A stretch of 64,000 nt of DNA from Arsukibacterium tuosuense (GCA_945872065.1 CAMBYH010000004.1:1-64000); one strand, 5' to 3'; shown: positions 43,878 through 53,564, numbered from the stretch's first letter. Made by a program: numbers and translations. The notes: generated by a model from the sequence alone, not told the origin.

Positions 43878-45659
43878 GTGAGCGCCCCCGGTTCGCCCAG
43901 CGTTGCGCCAACGGTGATTTACCGGCGCCTTCTGGAGTATGCACGGCCGCACTGGCCGGTCTTCATTATTGCGGCGCTGGGCATGGCGTTCTATGCCGCT
44001 ACGGATACCGGCTTTGCCTGGCTGATCAAGAACCTTCTGGTTAGCGTCAATGCACCCGGTACTGAAGTAACTCCGGAGGCAGAGCAGATCCGGCACTGGC
44101 TGCCGCTGGCGATCCTCGTGCTCTTTCTGGTGCGTGGCACGGCAGAGTTCGCCGCGGCCTTCAGCATCGGCTGGATCGGCCGCCGGGTCGTCAAGCACCT
44201 CAGGGCGCTCGTCTTCGACAAGTTCCTGCACCTGCCGACTCGCTTCTTTGATGGGACGTCTACCGGGCAACTCCTCTCCAGACTCACGTTCAATATTGAG
44301 CAGATAGCGGACGCCGCTTCCAATGTGGTGACCGTTCTGATCCGGGACAGCCTGACGGCCATCGGGCTGATTGCCTACATGGTCTACCTCAGCCCGCCGC
44401 TGTCCGCATTTGTCTTCCTGGTCGCGCCTTTGCTGGCGGTGCTCATCCGGATCCTGAGTCGCATGTTTCGCCGGCACAGCACCCGTATTCAGGAATCAAT
44501 GGGCGAGCTAACCCGGATCACGGGCGAAACCCTGCAGAGTCACAAGACCATCAAGATCTTTAACGGACAGGAGTTCGAGGCGCGGCGGTTCGAGGCGGCC
44601 AACGAGCGCAACCGTCGCATGAATATGCGGCTCTACGCCACCAGGGGCGCAGGGGATGGCGTCACCTCGCTGCTTGCGGCCTTCGGCATGGCCGGGGTGG
44701 TGTTTATAGTTAACCAGGAATTTGTCCGGGAATCGCTGGAGTTGGGTGATTTCGGTGGTTTTATAGCGGCGCTATTGCTGCTCATGCGACCGATCCGGGC
44801 GCTGACCGGCATCAACGTGAGCCTCCAGCGCGGGATAGCAGCGGGCGAGAGTGTGTTTCAGGTGCTCGACTCGGATGTCGAGCGGGACACGGGCACGCTG
44901 GAGCCGGCCCGGGTGTCCGGCAAGGTGGAGTTCCGCCACCTCAACTTCGAGTACGCCGCAGACAAGGGCCTCGTGCTCCGTGACATCAACCTCGTAGTGC
45001 CGGCCGGCCAGACACTCGCCATCGTGGGCAAGTCGGGGAGTGGCAAGTCGACGCTCGTAGGCCTGGTGCCGCGCTTCTATGACGCGGCACAGGGCGCAGT
45101 GCTGGTGGATGATCAGCCGGTAGGCGACTACCGCCTCAGCGCGTTAAGGAACCAGATCAGCCTCGTCAGTCAGGAAGTTATCCTGTTCAACGACACGATC
45201 GCCGGCAATATTGCCTATGGCAGCCTCGGCCCCGTGTCTCGGGCAGAAATTGAGGCAGCGGCCCGGGCCGCTCACGTGGATGAATTCGCCAGCCAGCTGC
45301 CAGAAGGTCTCGACACGTCCATCGGCGACCGGGGCCTGCTGCTCTCCGGCGGGCAGCGCCAGCGCATTGCCATTGCCCGGGCGCTGCTCAAGAACGCACC
45401 TATCCTGATTCTGGACGAAGCCACCTCTGCCCTCGATACCGAATCCGAGAGGCACATTCAGGATGCACTGGGCCGGCTGATTCAGGACCGCACGACGTTC
45501 ATCATTGCGCACCGGCTGTCCACCATCGAGAACGCGGACCGTATTCTGGTGATGGGCGATGGCGCCATTCTTGAGGTGGGCAGCCACGCCGAACTGATGG
45601 CAGCCGGTGGTCACTACGCGCATTTGCACCGCTTGCAGTTCCGGGATGACCCGGCCTGA
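43878..45659 (+). CDS. msbA: Lipid A export ABC transporter MsbA
   Basis: MsbA flips core-lipid A across the inner membrane. The 593-aa protein is a half-transporter: six membrane helices (about 25-300), then the ATPase domain with Walker A GKSGSGKSTLVGL, signature LSGGQRQRIAIARALL, Walker B ILILDEATSALD and the H-loop IIAHRLSTIENADRI. It directly precedes lpxK, with which it overlaps by 14 bp, the normal lipid A order. GTG 43878 starts it 7 bp after exbD. Confidence 0.95.
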   Translation: MSAPGSPSVAPTVIYRRLLEYARPHWPVFIIAALGMAFYAATDTGFAWLIKNLLVSVNAPGTEVTPEAEQIRHWLPLAILVLFLVRGTAEFAAAFSIGWIGRRVVKHLRALVFDKFLHLPTRFFDGTSTGQLLSRLTFNIEQIADAASNVVTVLIRDSLTAIGLIAYMVYLSPPLSAFVFLVAPLLAVLIRILSRMFRRHSTRIQESMGELTRITGETLQSHKTIKIFNGQEFEARRFEAANERNRRMNMRLYATRGAGDGVTSLLAAFGMAGVVFIVNQEFVRESLELGDFGGFIAALLLLMRPIRALTGINVSLQRGIAAGESVFQVLDSDVERDTGTLEPARVSGKVEFRHLNFEYAADKGLVLRDINLVVPAGQTLAIVGKSGSGKSTLVGLVPRFYDAAQGAVLVDDQPVGDYRLSALRNQISLVSQEVILFNDTIAGNIAYGSLGPVSRAEIEAAARAAHVDEFASQLPEGLDTSIGDRGLLLSGGQRQRIAIARALLKNAPILILDEATSALDTESERHIQDALGRLIQDRTTFIIAHRLSTIENADRILVMGDGAILEVGSHAELMAAGGHYAHLHRLQFRDDPA

Positions 45660-46653
45660 CGCAGGCCGGGGCCTGGAGGGGAACCTCGAGGCGCTCTGGT
45701 ATGGCCAGTCACCGCTGGCCTGGCTGTTGCTGCCATTGTCCTTTTTGTTCGGCTGCGCGGTGTGGCTTCGACGACGTGCCTACGGGGCCGGCTGGTTCCG
45801 GATGCAGCGCCTCTCCGTGCCAGTGATCGTGGTGGGGAATCTCACCATCGGTGGCACCGGGAAGACGCCGGTGACCGGGTGGCTCGTCGAGTTCTGTCGC
45901 GCAGCGGGCTACACCCCGGGCATCGTGAGCCGGGGTTATGGCGGGCGAGGGTCCCGGGAGCCGCGTCTCGTGGCTCCGGACGACGATGCGCGGGACGTTG
46001 GGGACGAACCGCTACTGCTTCGCCGTCAGACCGGCGCCCCCGTGTGCGTCCATCCGGACCGGGTTGCCGCTGGCCAGTGCCTGATTGCCGCGGGTGTGAA
46101 CCTCATCATTGCCGACGATGGCCTGCAGCACTACCGACTCGAACGGGACCTGGAGATTGCGGTCCTCGATGGCGAGCGACGCGTGGGCAATGGCTTCCTG
46201 TTGCCTGCCGGCCCCCTGCGGGAGTCGGCGAGGCGGCTGCGTGACGTCGACCTGGTCCTGGTGAACGGTGGTCCGGCAGGGCCCCAGGAGTTCGTCCTCG
46301 GGGTTCGCATCAGTGGACTTCGTGAACTCGATGGGGAAGGTGAGTGTCCTCTGGAGGCGCTTCGCGGCCAACGAGTGCGTGCGGTCGCCGGGATTGGTAA
46401 TCCTGGGCGCTTCCACGCCCAGCTGACTGACGCTGGGCTCCAGGTCATCCCGGTCCCGGTTCCCGATCATGGGACGGTCGACCTGGTCGCCCTCAGTCGG
46501 GAGAGTGATGTGCCGATCATCATGACGGAGAAAGACGCCGTAAAGTACGCGAAGACCGGGGGCTGTCCGGTGTGGGTAGCCCGGCTGGAGGTCCGGCTCC
46601 CGCCGGAGGTCGGTGCCCGGGTTCTCGAGCGACTGCGAGCTGTGGGGAGTTGA
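45646..46653 (+). CDS. lpxK: Tetraacyldisaccharide 4'-kinase
   Basis: LpxK phosphorylates the 4'-position of the lipid A disaccharide. The 335-aa protein has a hydrophobic N-terminal helix (PLAWLLLPLSFLFGCAVWL), Walker A GNLTIGGTGKTPVT at about 65-77 and the family motifs SRGYGG and DDGLQHYRLERDLEI. ATG 45646 overlaps msbA by 14 bp. The small trm112-like gene that often lies between lpxK and kdsB is absent here. Confidence 0.95.
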   Translation: MTRPDAGRGLEGNLEALWYGQSPLAWLLLPLSFLFGCAVWLRRRAYGAGWFRMQRLSVPVIVVGNLTIGGTGKTPVTGWLVEFCRAAGYTPGIVSRGYGGRGSREPRLVAPDDDARDVGDEPLLLRRQTGAPVCVHPDRVAAGQCLIAAGVNLIIADDGLQHYRLERDLEIAVLDGERRVGNGFLLPAGPLRESARRLRDVDLVLVNGGPAGPQEFVLGVRISGLRELDGEGECPLEALRGQRVRAVAGIGNPGRFHAQLTDAGLQVIPVPVPDHGTVDLVALSRESDVPIIMTEKDAVKYAKTGGCPVWVARLEVRLPPEVGARVLERLRAVGS

Positions 46654-46663
46654 TGGCTGTTTT

Positions 46664-47422
46664 ATGAGCGGCAGCAGTTTTCAGGTGGTGATACCGGCCC
46701 GCTACGCGTCGTCGCGCTTTCCGGGGAAGGCGCTGGCCCTGCTGGCAGGGCGTACTTTGCTGGAACACGTCTGGCGCCAGGCTGTGCAAAGTGCTGCTGC
46801 TCACGTGGTGATAGCGACCGATGATGAGCGCATCGCGACCGTGGGGCGCCGCTTCGGTGCCGATGTGGTGATGACCCTCGCTACCCATCGCTCTGGAACC
46901 GAGCGGGCTGCCGAGGTCGCCCGGGAGAGGGCGTGGCCAGAGCAGAGTCTCGTCGTGAACTGTCAGGGGGATGCGCCGCTGATTCCTCCAAGCGCCATCA
47001 ATCAGGTTGCCGCCCTGCTGGCTGCCCATCCGGGCGCCGCTCTTTCGACTCTTTGTACTCCGGTCCGGTCCACCGAGGAGTATCTCAGTCCGAATGTCGT
47101 CAAGGTCGTGTGTGCCGCTGATGGGCGCGCACTCTATTTCAGCCGGGCCCCGATTCCGTCGTTAAGCCACGCTGCCCAAGCACCAGACAGCCTTCGCCAC
47201 GTTGGCCTCTATGCCTACAGGGTTGGAGCCCTGCGGCAGCTGGCCGCCGCGCCAGCCTGTGCCCTCGAGATGGCAGAGAGCCTGGAGCAGTTGCGCGCGC
47301 TGTGGCTTGGTCTTGCCATACAGGTGGGGCTGGCCGCAGACCTGCTTGGTCCCGATGTGGATACCCCGGAGGATCTGGAGCGCGCCGAAGAGTTTCTCCG
47401 TAGCAGGGGCAGTCCCTCGTGA
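46664..47422 (+). CDS. kdsB: CMP-KDO synthetase
   Basis: KdsB activates KDO as CMP-KDO for LPS core synthesis. The 252-aa protein shows VVIPARYASSRFPGKAL at the N-terminus (nucleotide-binding loop), VNCQGDAPLIPP, and RHVGLYAYRVGALRQL. The QGDAP motif differs slightly from the more common QGDEP. ATG 46664 is preferred over the upstream frame start at 46613, which overlaps lpxK. Confidence 0.95.
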   Translation: MSGSSFQVVIPARYASSRFPGKALALLAGRTLLEHVWRQAVQSAAAHVVIATDDERIATVGRRFGADVVMTLATHRSGTERAAEVARERAWPEQSLVVNCQGDAPLIPPSAINQVAALLAAHPGAALSTLCTPVRSTEEYLSPNVVKVVCAADGRALYFSRAPIPSLSHAAQAPDSLRHVGLYAYRVGALRQLAAAPACALEMAESLEQLRALWLGLAIQVGLAADLLGPDVDTPEDLERAEEFLRSRGSPS

Positions 47423-47985
47423 ACATCTTCCGGCGGAGGCCGCCGGCTCCACCGGCCATTCCTCCAGTCCGCGTCCTCATGGTCTGCATGGGTAACATCT
47501 GCCGCTCCCCCATGGCCGAGGGCATGCTACGTCAGCGGGCTACCGAGCGTGGCTTCGCTGTCCCGGTTGAGATTGATTCTGCCGGCACGCACAGCTACCA
47601 CGAAGGCGCGTCGCCCGATCCCCGCGCCCAGGCCGCAGCGCTGCGCCGGGGCATTGACGTCTCCAGGGTCCGGGCCCGGCGCGTGGTCCCCGGCGATTTC
47701 GAGCGCTTCGATCTCCTGCTGGCCATGGACGATGACAACTATGCCGTCCTGCTGGAGCAAGCAGGCGACCTGCATCAGCATAAGGTCCGCCTGCTGCTGG
47801 AGTTTGCCGCGTCGGGGTCAGCGGGGAACGCCCTGCGGCGGAATGTGCCGGATCCCTACTACGGGGGAACGCTGGGTTTCGAGCGGGTCCTCGATCTCGT
47901 CGAGGAGGCCATGGCTGGCCTCCTCGACGAAGTGGAGCGGATTGCTGCCCGTCGCCCAACCGGGGGCGAGAGCTCTGCCGGCTAG
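47419..47985 (+). CDS. Low-molecular-weight protein-tyrosine-phosphatase
   Basis: The 188-aa protein has the phosphatase loop CMGNICRSP (Cys23 and Arg29) and the general-acid segment NVPDPYYGG. Low-molecular-weight phosphatases of this type dephosphorylate tyrosine kinases that regulate exopolysaccharide export, or arsenate-like substrates; the DPYYGG pattern favours a tyrosine phosphatase. The GTG start overlaps kdsB by 4 bp. Its TAG and the stop of the convergent rne share the palindrome CTAG (47982-47985). Confidence 0.9.
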   Translation: MNIFRRRPPAPPAIPPVRVLMVCMGNICRSPMAEGMLRQRATERGFAVPVEIDSAGTHSYHEGASPDPRAQAAALRRGIDVSRVRARRVVPGDFERFDLLLAMDDDNYAVLLEQAGDLHQHKVRLLLEFAASGSAGNALRRNVPDPYYGGTLGFERVLDLVEEAMAGLLDEVERIAARRPTGGESSAG

Positions 47986-50615
47986 TCGGTTCCGGACTCG
48001 CGATTCTCGCTGTTGCTGTTGGCGCTTCCCGACCAGACCGTATGGGTGGTCGCCGGGCGAATGGCAGGCGGCGGTGTGGGTGCGGCGGCAGGCACCGGAG
48101 CCACAGCAGGTGGAGTGACGGCGGCCGGAGCCGGAGCCGGTGCGGAGGCTGCTGCATTGCTGCTTTCCCAAGGCAGACGCCGCTGGCTGTCCCGTTCGAT
48201 GTAGGGTTCACTGCGGGACTCAGTGGCGGCGGCGTCGGGGACGCTTACCGTCTGCCCAGTATTGTTTGCGGCGTTGTTCGGACGGATCGGCGTCAGCATG
48301 GGCATAGTGTCTTCATGCGTCTGCTGAGACCGGGCCTCCGGGCTCGCCGGAGGGGCTGTGTCGGGCTGCTGGCCATTGGTTCGCTCGTCATCGCCACGCT
48401 GGCTATCGCCGCCGGGACTTTCCTGGCCTTGCCGCTGGGGATCCCGGTCAGCGCCGCCCCGACGTCTGCGATTGCGTCGTGGGCGATCTCCACCGGGGGC
48501 TCCCGGAGCCCCATTCTGTCCCTGAGCTGGACCCTGTCCCTGAGGCTGAGCCTGGCCCTGGCTGGTGTTCTGGCTGGTATTCTGGCCGGGATTCCGGTTA
48601 CCGCCGCGGTTACCGTCCCTGCGCGGGTCAGGAGTGACCGCATCGCCGGCGGGGCGCGCGTCGCCCCCGCTGCCATTACTGCTGTTTCTTGCCCCGCCAT
48701 TCCGGCCGTCCTGCTGAGGCGGGCGCGGCTGGCTGGGATCGAACTCGCGACGGGGAGGCCGGGGCCCGCGCCGGGGGGCGGATCGATCCCCACCCGGACC
48801 GCGATGCCGGCCTTGCTGCTGCCGGCCATCGCCTCGGGTGCGTTGGCCCTGCTCGGGGCGCCGCTGTGGCGCCGTCTCAGTCGACGGCGATGGCGAAGCA
48901 GGTTCCCCGGAGCCGAACAGCCACACCTTTAGCCGCGTAATCAGGCCTGGCACCGGTACTGCCGGGGCCGGCGCAACGGCGACTGCCACTGGGGTTGGAG
49001 CCGGCGTCGATGGCAGGATGCTGGCTACTGCCGGTGCCTGAATCTTGGGCTTCTGGGGCCCGACATCATCGCTCTCAAGAGGCTTGTCTTCAGATGGAAT
49101 CGCCAGCTGATAACTGGCCACCGCGTTTTCCGGGAGCGTGGTCTGATCGTCCCGCACACGCCTAAGGGTGTAGTTGGGGGTCTGCAGTTCCGGATTCGCC
49201 ACCAGCACAATCTGCAGGTTGTCGCGAGCTTCGATAGTCCGGATCCATTCCCGCTTTTCATTCAGCAGGTAGTTGGCTACATCAACCGGCAACTGCGCAA
49301 TCACCTTCGACGTGCGGTCTTTGCGGGTTTCCTCACCGATGAGGCGTAACACCGCCAGAGCCAGGGACTCGACGCTGCGAATATTACCCATGCCACTGCA
49401 GCGCGGGCAGGTCTGGTGTGCGGATTCACCGAGGGATGGCCGGAGCCTTTGCCGGGACATCTCCAGCAGCCCGAAGCGCGAGATCTTGCCAATCTGCACG
49501 CGAGCCCGGTCCATGTGCACGGCATCCCTGAGGCGATTCTCCACGTCCCGCTGATTTTTCTGCGGCCCCATATCGATGAAATCGATAACGATCAGGCCGC
49601 CAAGGTCGCGCAGACGCAGCTGCCGGGCAATCTCCTCCGCCGCTTCCATATTGGTGGCGAAGGCGGTGGCCTCGATGTCGCTGCCCTTGGTTGCCCTGGC
49701 GGAGTTGATGTCGATCGATACCAGTGCTTCGGTGTGGTCGATGACTATGCTGCCGCCGGAGGGTAGCTCAACAGTGTGGGAGAACGCTGACTCGATCTGG
49801 CTTTCGATCTGGTAGCGGGTAAAGAGGGGCACGGGGTCCGAGTACTGGCGCAGCTTGCGCAGGTTCTGGGGCATGGCCCGCTCGACAAACTGCCGGGCCT
49901 CTTCGTAGGCGGCCTCGTCGTCGATGAGGATCTCGCCGACGTCATTGGCCAGGTGGTCCCTGAGGGCACGGATGATGGCGTTGCTGTCCTGGAAGATCAG
50001 GAAGGGAGCCGGACGGCTCACGGCCGCCTTCTTTATGGCTTCCCAGATACCCAGGAGATAGTCCATGTCCCACTTGAGTTCTTCGGGGGACCGGCCGACG
50101 CCGGCGGTCCGCACGATGACGCCCATACCGTCCGGCACGGCAACATCGTTCAGGGCCTCCCGCATCTCATCCCGGTCAGCGTCACTGATACGCCGGGAGA
50201 CGCCCCCTGATCTGGGGTTGTTTGGCATCAGGACAATGAAACGTCCTGCCAGGCTGATAAACGTCGTGAGGGCAGCGCCCTTGGTGCCGCGTTCTTCCTT
50301 TTCAACCTGAACAACGATGTCCTGGCCTTCGCGGATGACGTCGCGGATGTTGATCCGCCCGTCCGGGCCTGGATCGTTGACAAAGTACTCGGGGGAGACT
50401 TCCTTTAGGGGCAGGAAACCGTGGCGGTCTGCACCGTACTCGATGAAAGCGGCGTCCAGGCTGGGTTCGATCCGCGTAATGCGGCCCTTGTAGATGTTGG
50501 CTTTCTTCTGTTCCCTCGACTGGCTCTCGATATCAAGATCAAACAGCCGCTGGCCATCGACCATCGCTACGCGCAACTCTTCTTCCTGAGTTGCATTGAC
50601 GAGCATTCTCTTCAT
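47982..50615 (-). CDS. rne: Ribonuclease E
   Basis: RNase E is the central mRNA-decay and rRNA-processing endonuclease. The 877-aa protein starts [21 protein letters not shown], with an S1 domain ([20 protein letters not shown]), the 5'-sensor, the DNase I-like catalytic core ([31 protein letters not shown]) with its two Asp positions, and the zinc-link CPRC. From about residue 540 the C-terminal half is disordered, with several Arg-rich runs (RRNRRRRGG) and Gln/Gly/Pro-rich tracts that would be the scaffold and RNA-binding part. It has a long leader (see 50616-51096). Confidence 0.96.
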   Translation of the reverse strand: MKRMLVNATQEEELRVAMVDGQRLFDLDIESQSREQKKANIYKGRITRIEPSLDAAFIEYGADRHGFLPLKEVSPEYFVNDPGPDGRINIRDVIREGQDIVVQVEKEERGTKGAALTTFISLAGRFIVLMPNNPRSGGVSRRISDADRDEMREALNDVAVPDGMGVIVRTAGVGRSPEELKWDMDYLLGIWEAIKKAAVSRPAPFLIFQDSNAIIRALRDHLANDVGEILIDDEAAYEEARQFVERAMPQNLRKLRQYSDPVPLFTRYQIESQIESAFSHTVELPSGGSIVIDHTEALVSIDINSARATKGSDIEATAFATNMEAAEEIARQLRLRDLGGLIVIDFIDMGPQKNQRDVENRLRDAVHMDRARVQIGKISRFGLLEMSRQRLRPSLGESAHQTCPRCSGMGNIRSVESLALAVLRLIGEETRKDRTSKVIAQLPVDVANYLLNEKREWIRTIEARDNLQIVLVANPELQTPNYTLRRVRDDQTTLPENAVASYQLAIPSEDKPLESDDVGPQKPKIQAPAVASILPSTPAPTPVAVAVAPAPAVPVPGLITRLKVWLFGSGEPASPSPSTETAPQRRPEQGQRTRGDGRQQQGRHRGPGGDRSAPRRGPRPPRREFDPSQPRPPQQDGRNGGARNSSNGSGGDARPAGDAVTPDPRRDGNRGGNRNPGQNTSQNTSQGQAQPQGQGPAQGQNGAPGAPGGDRPRRNRRRRGGADRDPQRQGQESPGGDSQRGDDERTNGQQPDTAPPASPEARSQQTHEDTMPMLTPIRPNNAANNTGQTVSVPDAAATESRSEPYIERDSQRRLPWESSNAAASAPAPAPAAVTPPAVAPVPAAAPTPPPAIRPATTHTVWSGSANSNSENRESGTD

Positions 50616-50940
50616 AGGACCCTGCATGCGAAAAATGACAGGTGACGAGACTGGTCACAGGACGTGCGCCTGCAGCCATGTCTGTACTTGGATGCGAACC
50701 TGTATCAATAAAAAATGGGCTTCCCGGGTGGTGCCGGTCAGGTTGTTGGTCAGGACTTGGGGCAGGGTTGAACGCGAACGACTGTCCGACCGTTCCGTGC
50801 CCGGATTCGAGTCTGCGGTGAGTTCTTAGTGCCTTGCAGCTAGCCACGCGTCAGATCCTCGGAATTCTCGCCTGACCGACCCCGACATGGCTCTCTTGGT
50901 TCAGTCCAAGTCAACCACACCAGCAGGAGGCCCGCTCTTG

Positions 50941-50955
50941 CCCGCCAGGGGCGGG
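50941..50955 (-). other. rne leader hairpin, distal
   Basis: CCCGCC-AGG-GGCGGG forms a 6-bp GC stem with a 3-nt loop. It is followed closely by the stronger hairpin at 50966-50987, and both repeat the CCCGCC / GGCGGG core. Confidence 0.45.
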
Positions 50956-50965
50956 ATTTGCCTTG

Positions 50966-50987
50966 CGACCCGCCAAGCGGCGGGTCG
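50966..50987 (-). other. rne leader hairpin, proximal to promoter
   Basis: CGACCCGCC-AAGC-GGCGGGTCG is a perfect 9-bp stem with a 4-nt loop, located about 75 nt from the inferred start of the rne transcript. No T-tract follows, so it is not a terminator. Confidence 0.5.
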
Positions 50988-51067
50988 ATGGAGACTGCAT
51001 GGGCCAGTCGGGGGCTGGAAAGCCGCGGGGGATTGACAGCCGACTACGCTTGGCCTGGCAGTTGGTT

Positions 51068-51096
51068 ACTATAACAGCGGTAACTCACGCCAGCAA
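51068..51096 (-). promoter_or_regulatory. Candidate rne sigma-70 promoter
   Basis: On the minus strand, TTGCTG (51096-51091), a 17-bp spacer and TATAGT (51073-51068) form a promoter with a good -10 and a partial -35. It would start transcription near 51061. The same -10 overlaps a TACTATAAC on the plus strand, so rluC may initiate here too. Confidence 0.5.
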
Positions 51097-51117
51097 TGCA
51101 GACAGAGGCCTAAGCCC

Positions 51118-52107
51118 TTGGCAGCGACAGGAAATCCGGCGACCGCTGCCGCCCCGAAAGCCGTCCGTATCACCACGGGCGCCGACGAAGCCGGTCGCAG
51201 GCTCGATAACTTCCTGCTCACGCAGCTCAAGGGGGTTCCCCGGGCCCACGTTTATCGACTGATTCGCAGTGGCCAGGTGCGGGTCAATAGCAAGCGCGTC
51301 CAGGCGAGCTACCGACTGGTTTCCGGGGACGAAGTCCGGGTGCCGCCGGTGCGGCAGCCGGATGCCACCAACGCGCCGCCGCCGAGCCGCCTGCATACCG
51401 ACTGGATCGAAGCGCTGGTGCTCCATGAGGACACTGATCTGCTGGTCCTCAACAAGCCGTCCGGGCTGGCAGTCCATGGCGGGAGCGGTATCAGCCTGGG
51501 CGCCATTGAGCTGCTCCGGGCGACCCGGGGCCCCCACAGCAAACTGGAGTTGGTGCACCGGCTGGATCGGGATACGAGTGGCTGCCTGCTGATTGCCAAG
51601 CGGCCAGCCGCTCTCCGGGCACTCCATGCCCAGTTTCGAGAGGGCAGCATCGATAAGCGCTATCACGCCCTGCTCCTCGGCAACTGGCACGGACGAGAAC
51701 GCACGGTCGATGCACCACTGTTGACCGATGAGCGTCGCGGCGGGGAGCGGCACGTTCGCGTTGATGCTGCCGGCAAAGAGTCAGTCACGCACTTCGTGCC
51801 TCTGGAGCGGTTTCCTGACGCGGTGCTTGCCGAAGTGCATCTGGCCACCGGGCGCACCCACCAGATCCGGGTCCACGCCGCGTCGATCGATCATCCGGTG
51901 GCTGGCGACGAGCGCTATGGACCGGCAGTGGATCTCATCATGGCGGGGCAGGGGCTGAAGCGCCTGTTTCTCCATGCCAGAAGGCTGGTTTTTGCGCACC
52001 CGGCCAGCGGAGACAAGATCACCGTTGAGGCGCCGCTTGGCGAGGACCTGACCGCCCCGCTGGAGCGCTTGCGCCGGACAGTCCCGGCGACCCGGCACTC
52101 TGGCTGA
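51118..52107 (+). CDS. rluC: 23S rRNA pseudouridine synthase RluC
   Basis: RluC makes pseudouridine at positions 955, 2504 and 2580 of 23S rRNA. The 329-aa protein has an N-terminal S4 domain (GRRLDNFLLTQLKGVPRAHVYRLIRSGQVRVN), then the catalytic core with HRLDRDTSG (catalytic Asp) and ATGRTHQIRVHAASIDHP. The start is a TTG at 51118; no ATG fits. It is divergent from rne, as is usual. Confidence 0.93.
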   Translation: MAATGNPATAAAPKAVRITTGADEAGRRLDNFLLTQLKGVPRAHVYRLIRSGQVRVNSKRVQASYRLVSGDEVRVPPVRQPDATNAPPPSRLHTDWIEALVLHEDTDLLVLNKPSGLAVHGGSGISLGAIELLRATRGPHSKLELVHRLDRDTSGCLLIAKRPAALRALHAQFREGSIDKRYHALLLGNWHGRERTVDAPLLTDERRGGERHVRVDAAGKESVTHFVPLERFPDAVLAEVHLATGRTHQIRVHAASIDHPVAGDERYGPAVDLIMAGQGLKRLFLHARRLVFAHPASGDKITVEAPLGEDLTAPLERLRRTVPATRHSG

Positions 52108-52127
52108 ATCAGCCCACCCTTCAGACC

Positions 52128-52715
52128 CTAGAGCAGCGGCACGCCCCGCCCCAGCAGGACCTGTCCCAGCCAGATGAGCGGTAGTCCCTGGATCGCCGTG
52201 GGGTCCTGGCTGTCGATGCTCTCTAGCAACAGGACGCCACGACGTTCGGCCTTGAAGCTGCCGGCGCAGTCCAGAGGCTGGTCCGCTGCGACATAACTCT
52301 CCGCCTCAGGCCGGGTGAGGGGCCGGAAGCGGACGCGGGTCGTATCCACATGGCTGACCCCGGGGGTGTCTCCGGGCCCCTCGACCCAGACTGCGGTATG
52401 GAACTCCACCAGCTGCCCTGAGCAGCGGAGCAGCTGTTCTATGGCACGCTCCTCAGTGCCGGGCTTTCCCAGGGTCTCATTGCCCAGGGCGGCAACCTGA
52501 TCGCTGCCGATAATCAGGGCCGGCGGGCGGTGAATCCTGCCAGCAGACGCCTTCAGCTGGGCCAAGCGGAGCGCCAGTGCCTTGGGCCCTTCCCCCGGCT
52601 GGCGCGACTCATCCACGTGGGGCGCAAAGGTCTCAAATTCCTCCAGAAGGCGGCTCAGGAGTTCCCGGCGATAGGGGGACTGGGAAGCCAGCAGGATGTG
52701 TGGGGGTGGAATCAA
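52128..52715 (-). CDS. Maf family nucleotide pyrophosphatase (YceF type)
   Basis: Maf proteins hydrolyse abnormal or modified nucleoside triphosphates; the YceF branch acts on 7-methyl-GTP. The 195-aa protein starts LIPPPHILLASQSPYRRELL (S-x-S-P-x-R motif), and has HVDES, IIGSDQVAALGNETLGKPG and HTAVWV. The TTG at 52715 with AGGAG 11 nt upstream is preferred; the frame extends to a GTG at 52757 but that region overlaps the divergent yceD start. It lies between rluC and yceD. Confidence 0.88.
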   Translation of the reverse strand: MIPPPHILLASQSPYRRELLSRLLEEFETFAPHVDESRQPGEGPKALALRLAQLKASAGRIHRPPALIIGSDQVAALGNETLGKPGTEERAIEQLLRCSGQLVEFHTAVWVEGPGDTPGVSHVDTTRVRFRPLTRPEAESYVAADQPLDCAGSFKAERRGVLLLESIDSQDPTAIQGLPLIWLGQVLLGRGVPLL

Positions 52716-52777
52716 GGCCTTGACGCTCCTGAAGGTGCAGTGACTGAATTTTGACACACTCCCGCAGGGTACCTATC

Positions 52778-53326
52778 ATGCGTACCGCGATGGAGGTGGG
52801 GCGCATCGGATCGGCTGAACTTAAGGATCTGGTCGCCGGCGGGTCGACTCTGGATCTGGTCTTTCCTGTAGCCTCACTCGCACGCCTGGCGGCCCTTTCT
52901 CCTTCGGCAGGTCACGAGACGAGCCTGCGGGCCAGCTTGAGTTTCCAGTCGGCAGCGGAAGGATATTCGCAGGTTTTCCCCCAGGTTCACGTGAGGGTGT
53001 CTGGAGCGGTTGACCTGGCCTGTCAACGCTGCCTGCAGCCGCTGGTTCTGCCGGTGGCAATAGATGCCCTGCTGACCATGGTCAGTAGCGAAGAGCAGGC
53101 AGCGGAGCTGGCCGATCCATTTGATACGGTGCTGCTTGAAGACGGCGAGCTTGCGCCAGCACAGGTGGTTGAAGACGAGGTTCTGGCGGGGCTGCCGCTG
53201 GCGCCGAGGCACTCGGACGAGACGTCCTGTGGCCGTGACGCGAGAATGATTTCAGGCGAGACCCATCGGCCGATGGCCGGGCTCGCCGACCTGTTTGGTC
53301 GCGGTGACCGGCAGGGTGAGGAGTGA
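52778..53326 (+). CDS. yceD: YceD (DUF177) family protein
   Basis: YceD/DUF177 is encoded before rpmF in most bacteria and has been implicated in 23S rRNA accumulation. The 182-aa protein has CQRCLQPLVLPV at about 87-98 and the typical later segment DTVLLEDGELAPAQVVEDEVLAGLPLAP. The ATG at 52778 is used; a TTG 27 bases upstream is possible. The second Cys pair seen in some members is reduced to a single Cys (SCGRD). Confidence 0.9.
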   Translation: MRTAMEVGRIGSAELKDLVAGGSTLDLVFPVASLARLAALSPSAGHETSLRASLSFQSAAEGYSQVFPQVHVRVSGAVDLACQRCLQPLVLPVAIDALLTMVSSEEQAAELADPFDTVLLEDGELAPAQVVEDEVLAGLPLAPRHSDETSCGRDARMISGETHRPMAGLADLFGRGDRQGEE

Positions 53327-53344
53327 TTTACCAGGAGATCTGCA

Positions 53345-53536
53345 ATGGCAGTACAAAAGAGTCGTGTGACCCCTTCCCGCAAGGGCATGCGTCAATCCCA
53401 CGACCGGCTGAAGAGCCCGCCCATCTCTGTCGAGCCGACGAGCGGCGAGACGCATCGGCGGCATCACATCAGCGCCGATGGCTATTATCGTGGCAAGAAA
53501 GTCCTAGAGACCCGCGACGACAGCGACACCGAGTAG
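53345..53536 (+). CDS. rpmF: 50S ribosomal protein L32
   Basis: The 63-aa protein begins [20 protein letters not shown], the normal start of L32, and continues [18 protein letters not shown]. No zinc-binding Cys pairs are present, so it is the zinc-independent form. CAGGAG lies 9 nt before the ATG. It follows yceD by 18 bp and precedes plsX, the conserved yceD-rpmF-plsX-fab order. Confidence 0.97.
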   Translation: MAVQKSRVTPSRKGMRQSHDRLKSPPISVEPTSGETHRRHHISADGYYRGKKVLETRDDSDTE

Positions 53537-53545
53537 TCGCTTCCG

Positions 53546-53564
53546 CCGCCCGGTCACCGGGCGG
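53546..53564 (+). other. Hairpin between rpmF and plsX
   Basis: CCGCCCGG-TCA-CCGGGCGG is a perfect 8-bp GC stem with a 3-nt loop, starting 9 nt after the rpmF stop. Only ATTCTTT follows after 8 nt, so it is either a weak terminator or a stabilising stem that sets the level of plsX-fabH relative to ribosomal protein mRNA. Confidence 0.5.

Larger units (their letters stand above)
50616..51067 (-). other. rne 5' leader, no gene
   Basis: From the likely transcription start near 51061 to the rne ATG at 50615 there are about 445 nt without a convincing coding frame. The stretch holds two GC hairpins (50941-50955 and 50966-50987) near its 5' end and an A/T-rich patch close to the start codon (TTTTTTATTGATAC on the minus strand). 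Long structured leaders permit RNase E to regulate its own message in enterobacteria; an equivalent role here is inferred. On the plus strand it is also upstream of rluC. Confidence 0.5.

Noticed and set aside
50768-50796. Sigma-E-like GGAACGG-N17-TTCAA on the minus strand in the rne leader
   Set aside because: The -10 half fits poorly and a better sigma-70-type site is further upstream; judged a chance match.
51033-51038. TTGACA before rluC as a -35
   Set aside because: No acceptable -10 lies 16-18 bp downstream; the nearest TACTAT is 28 bp away.
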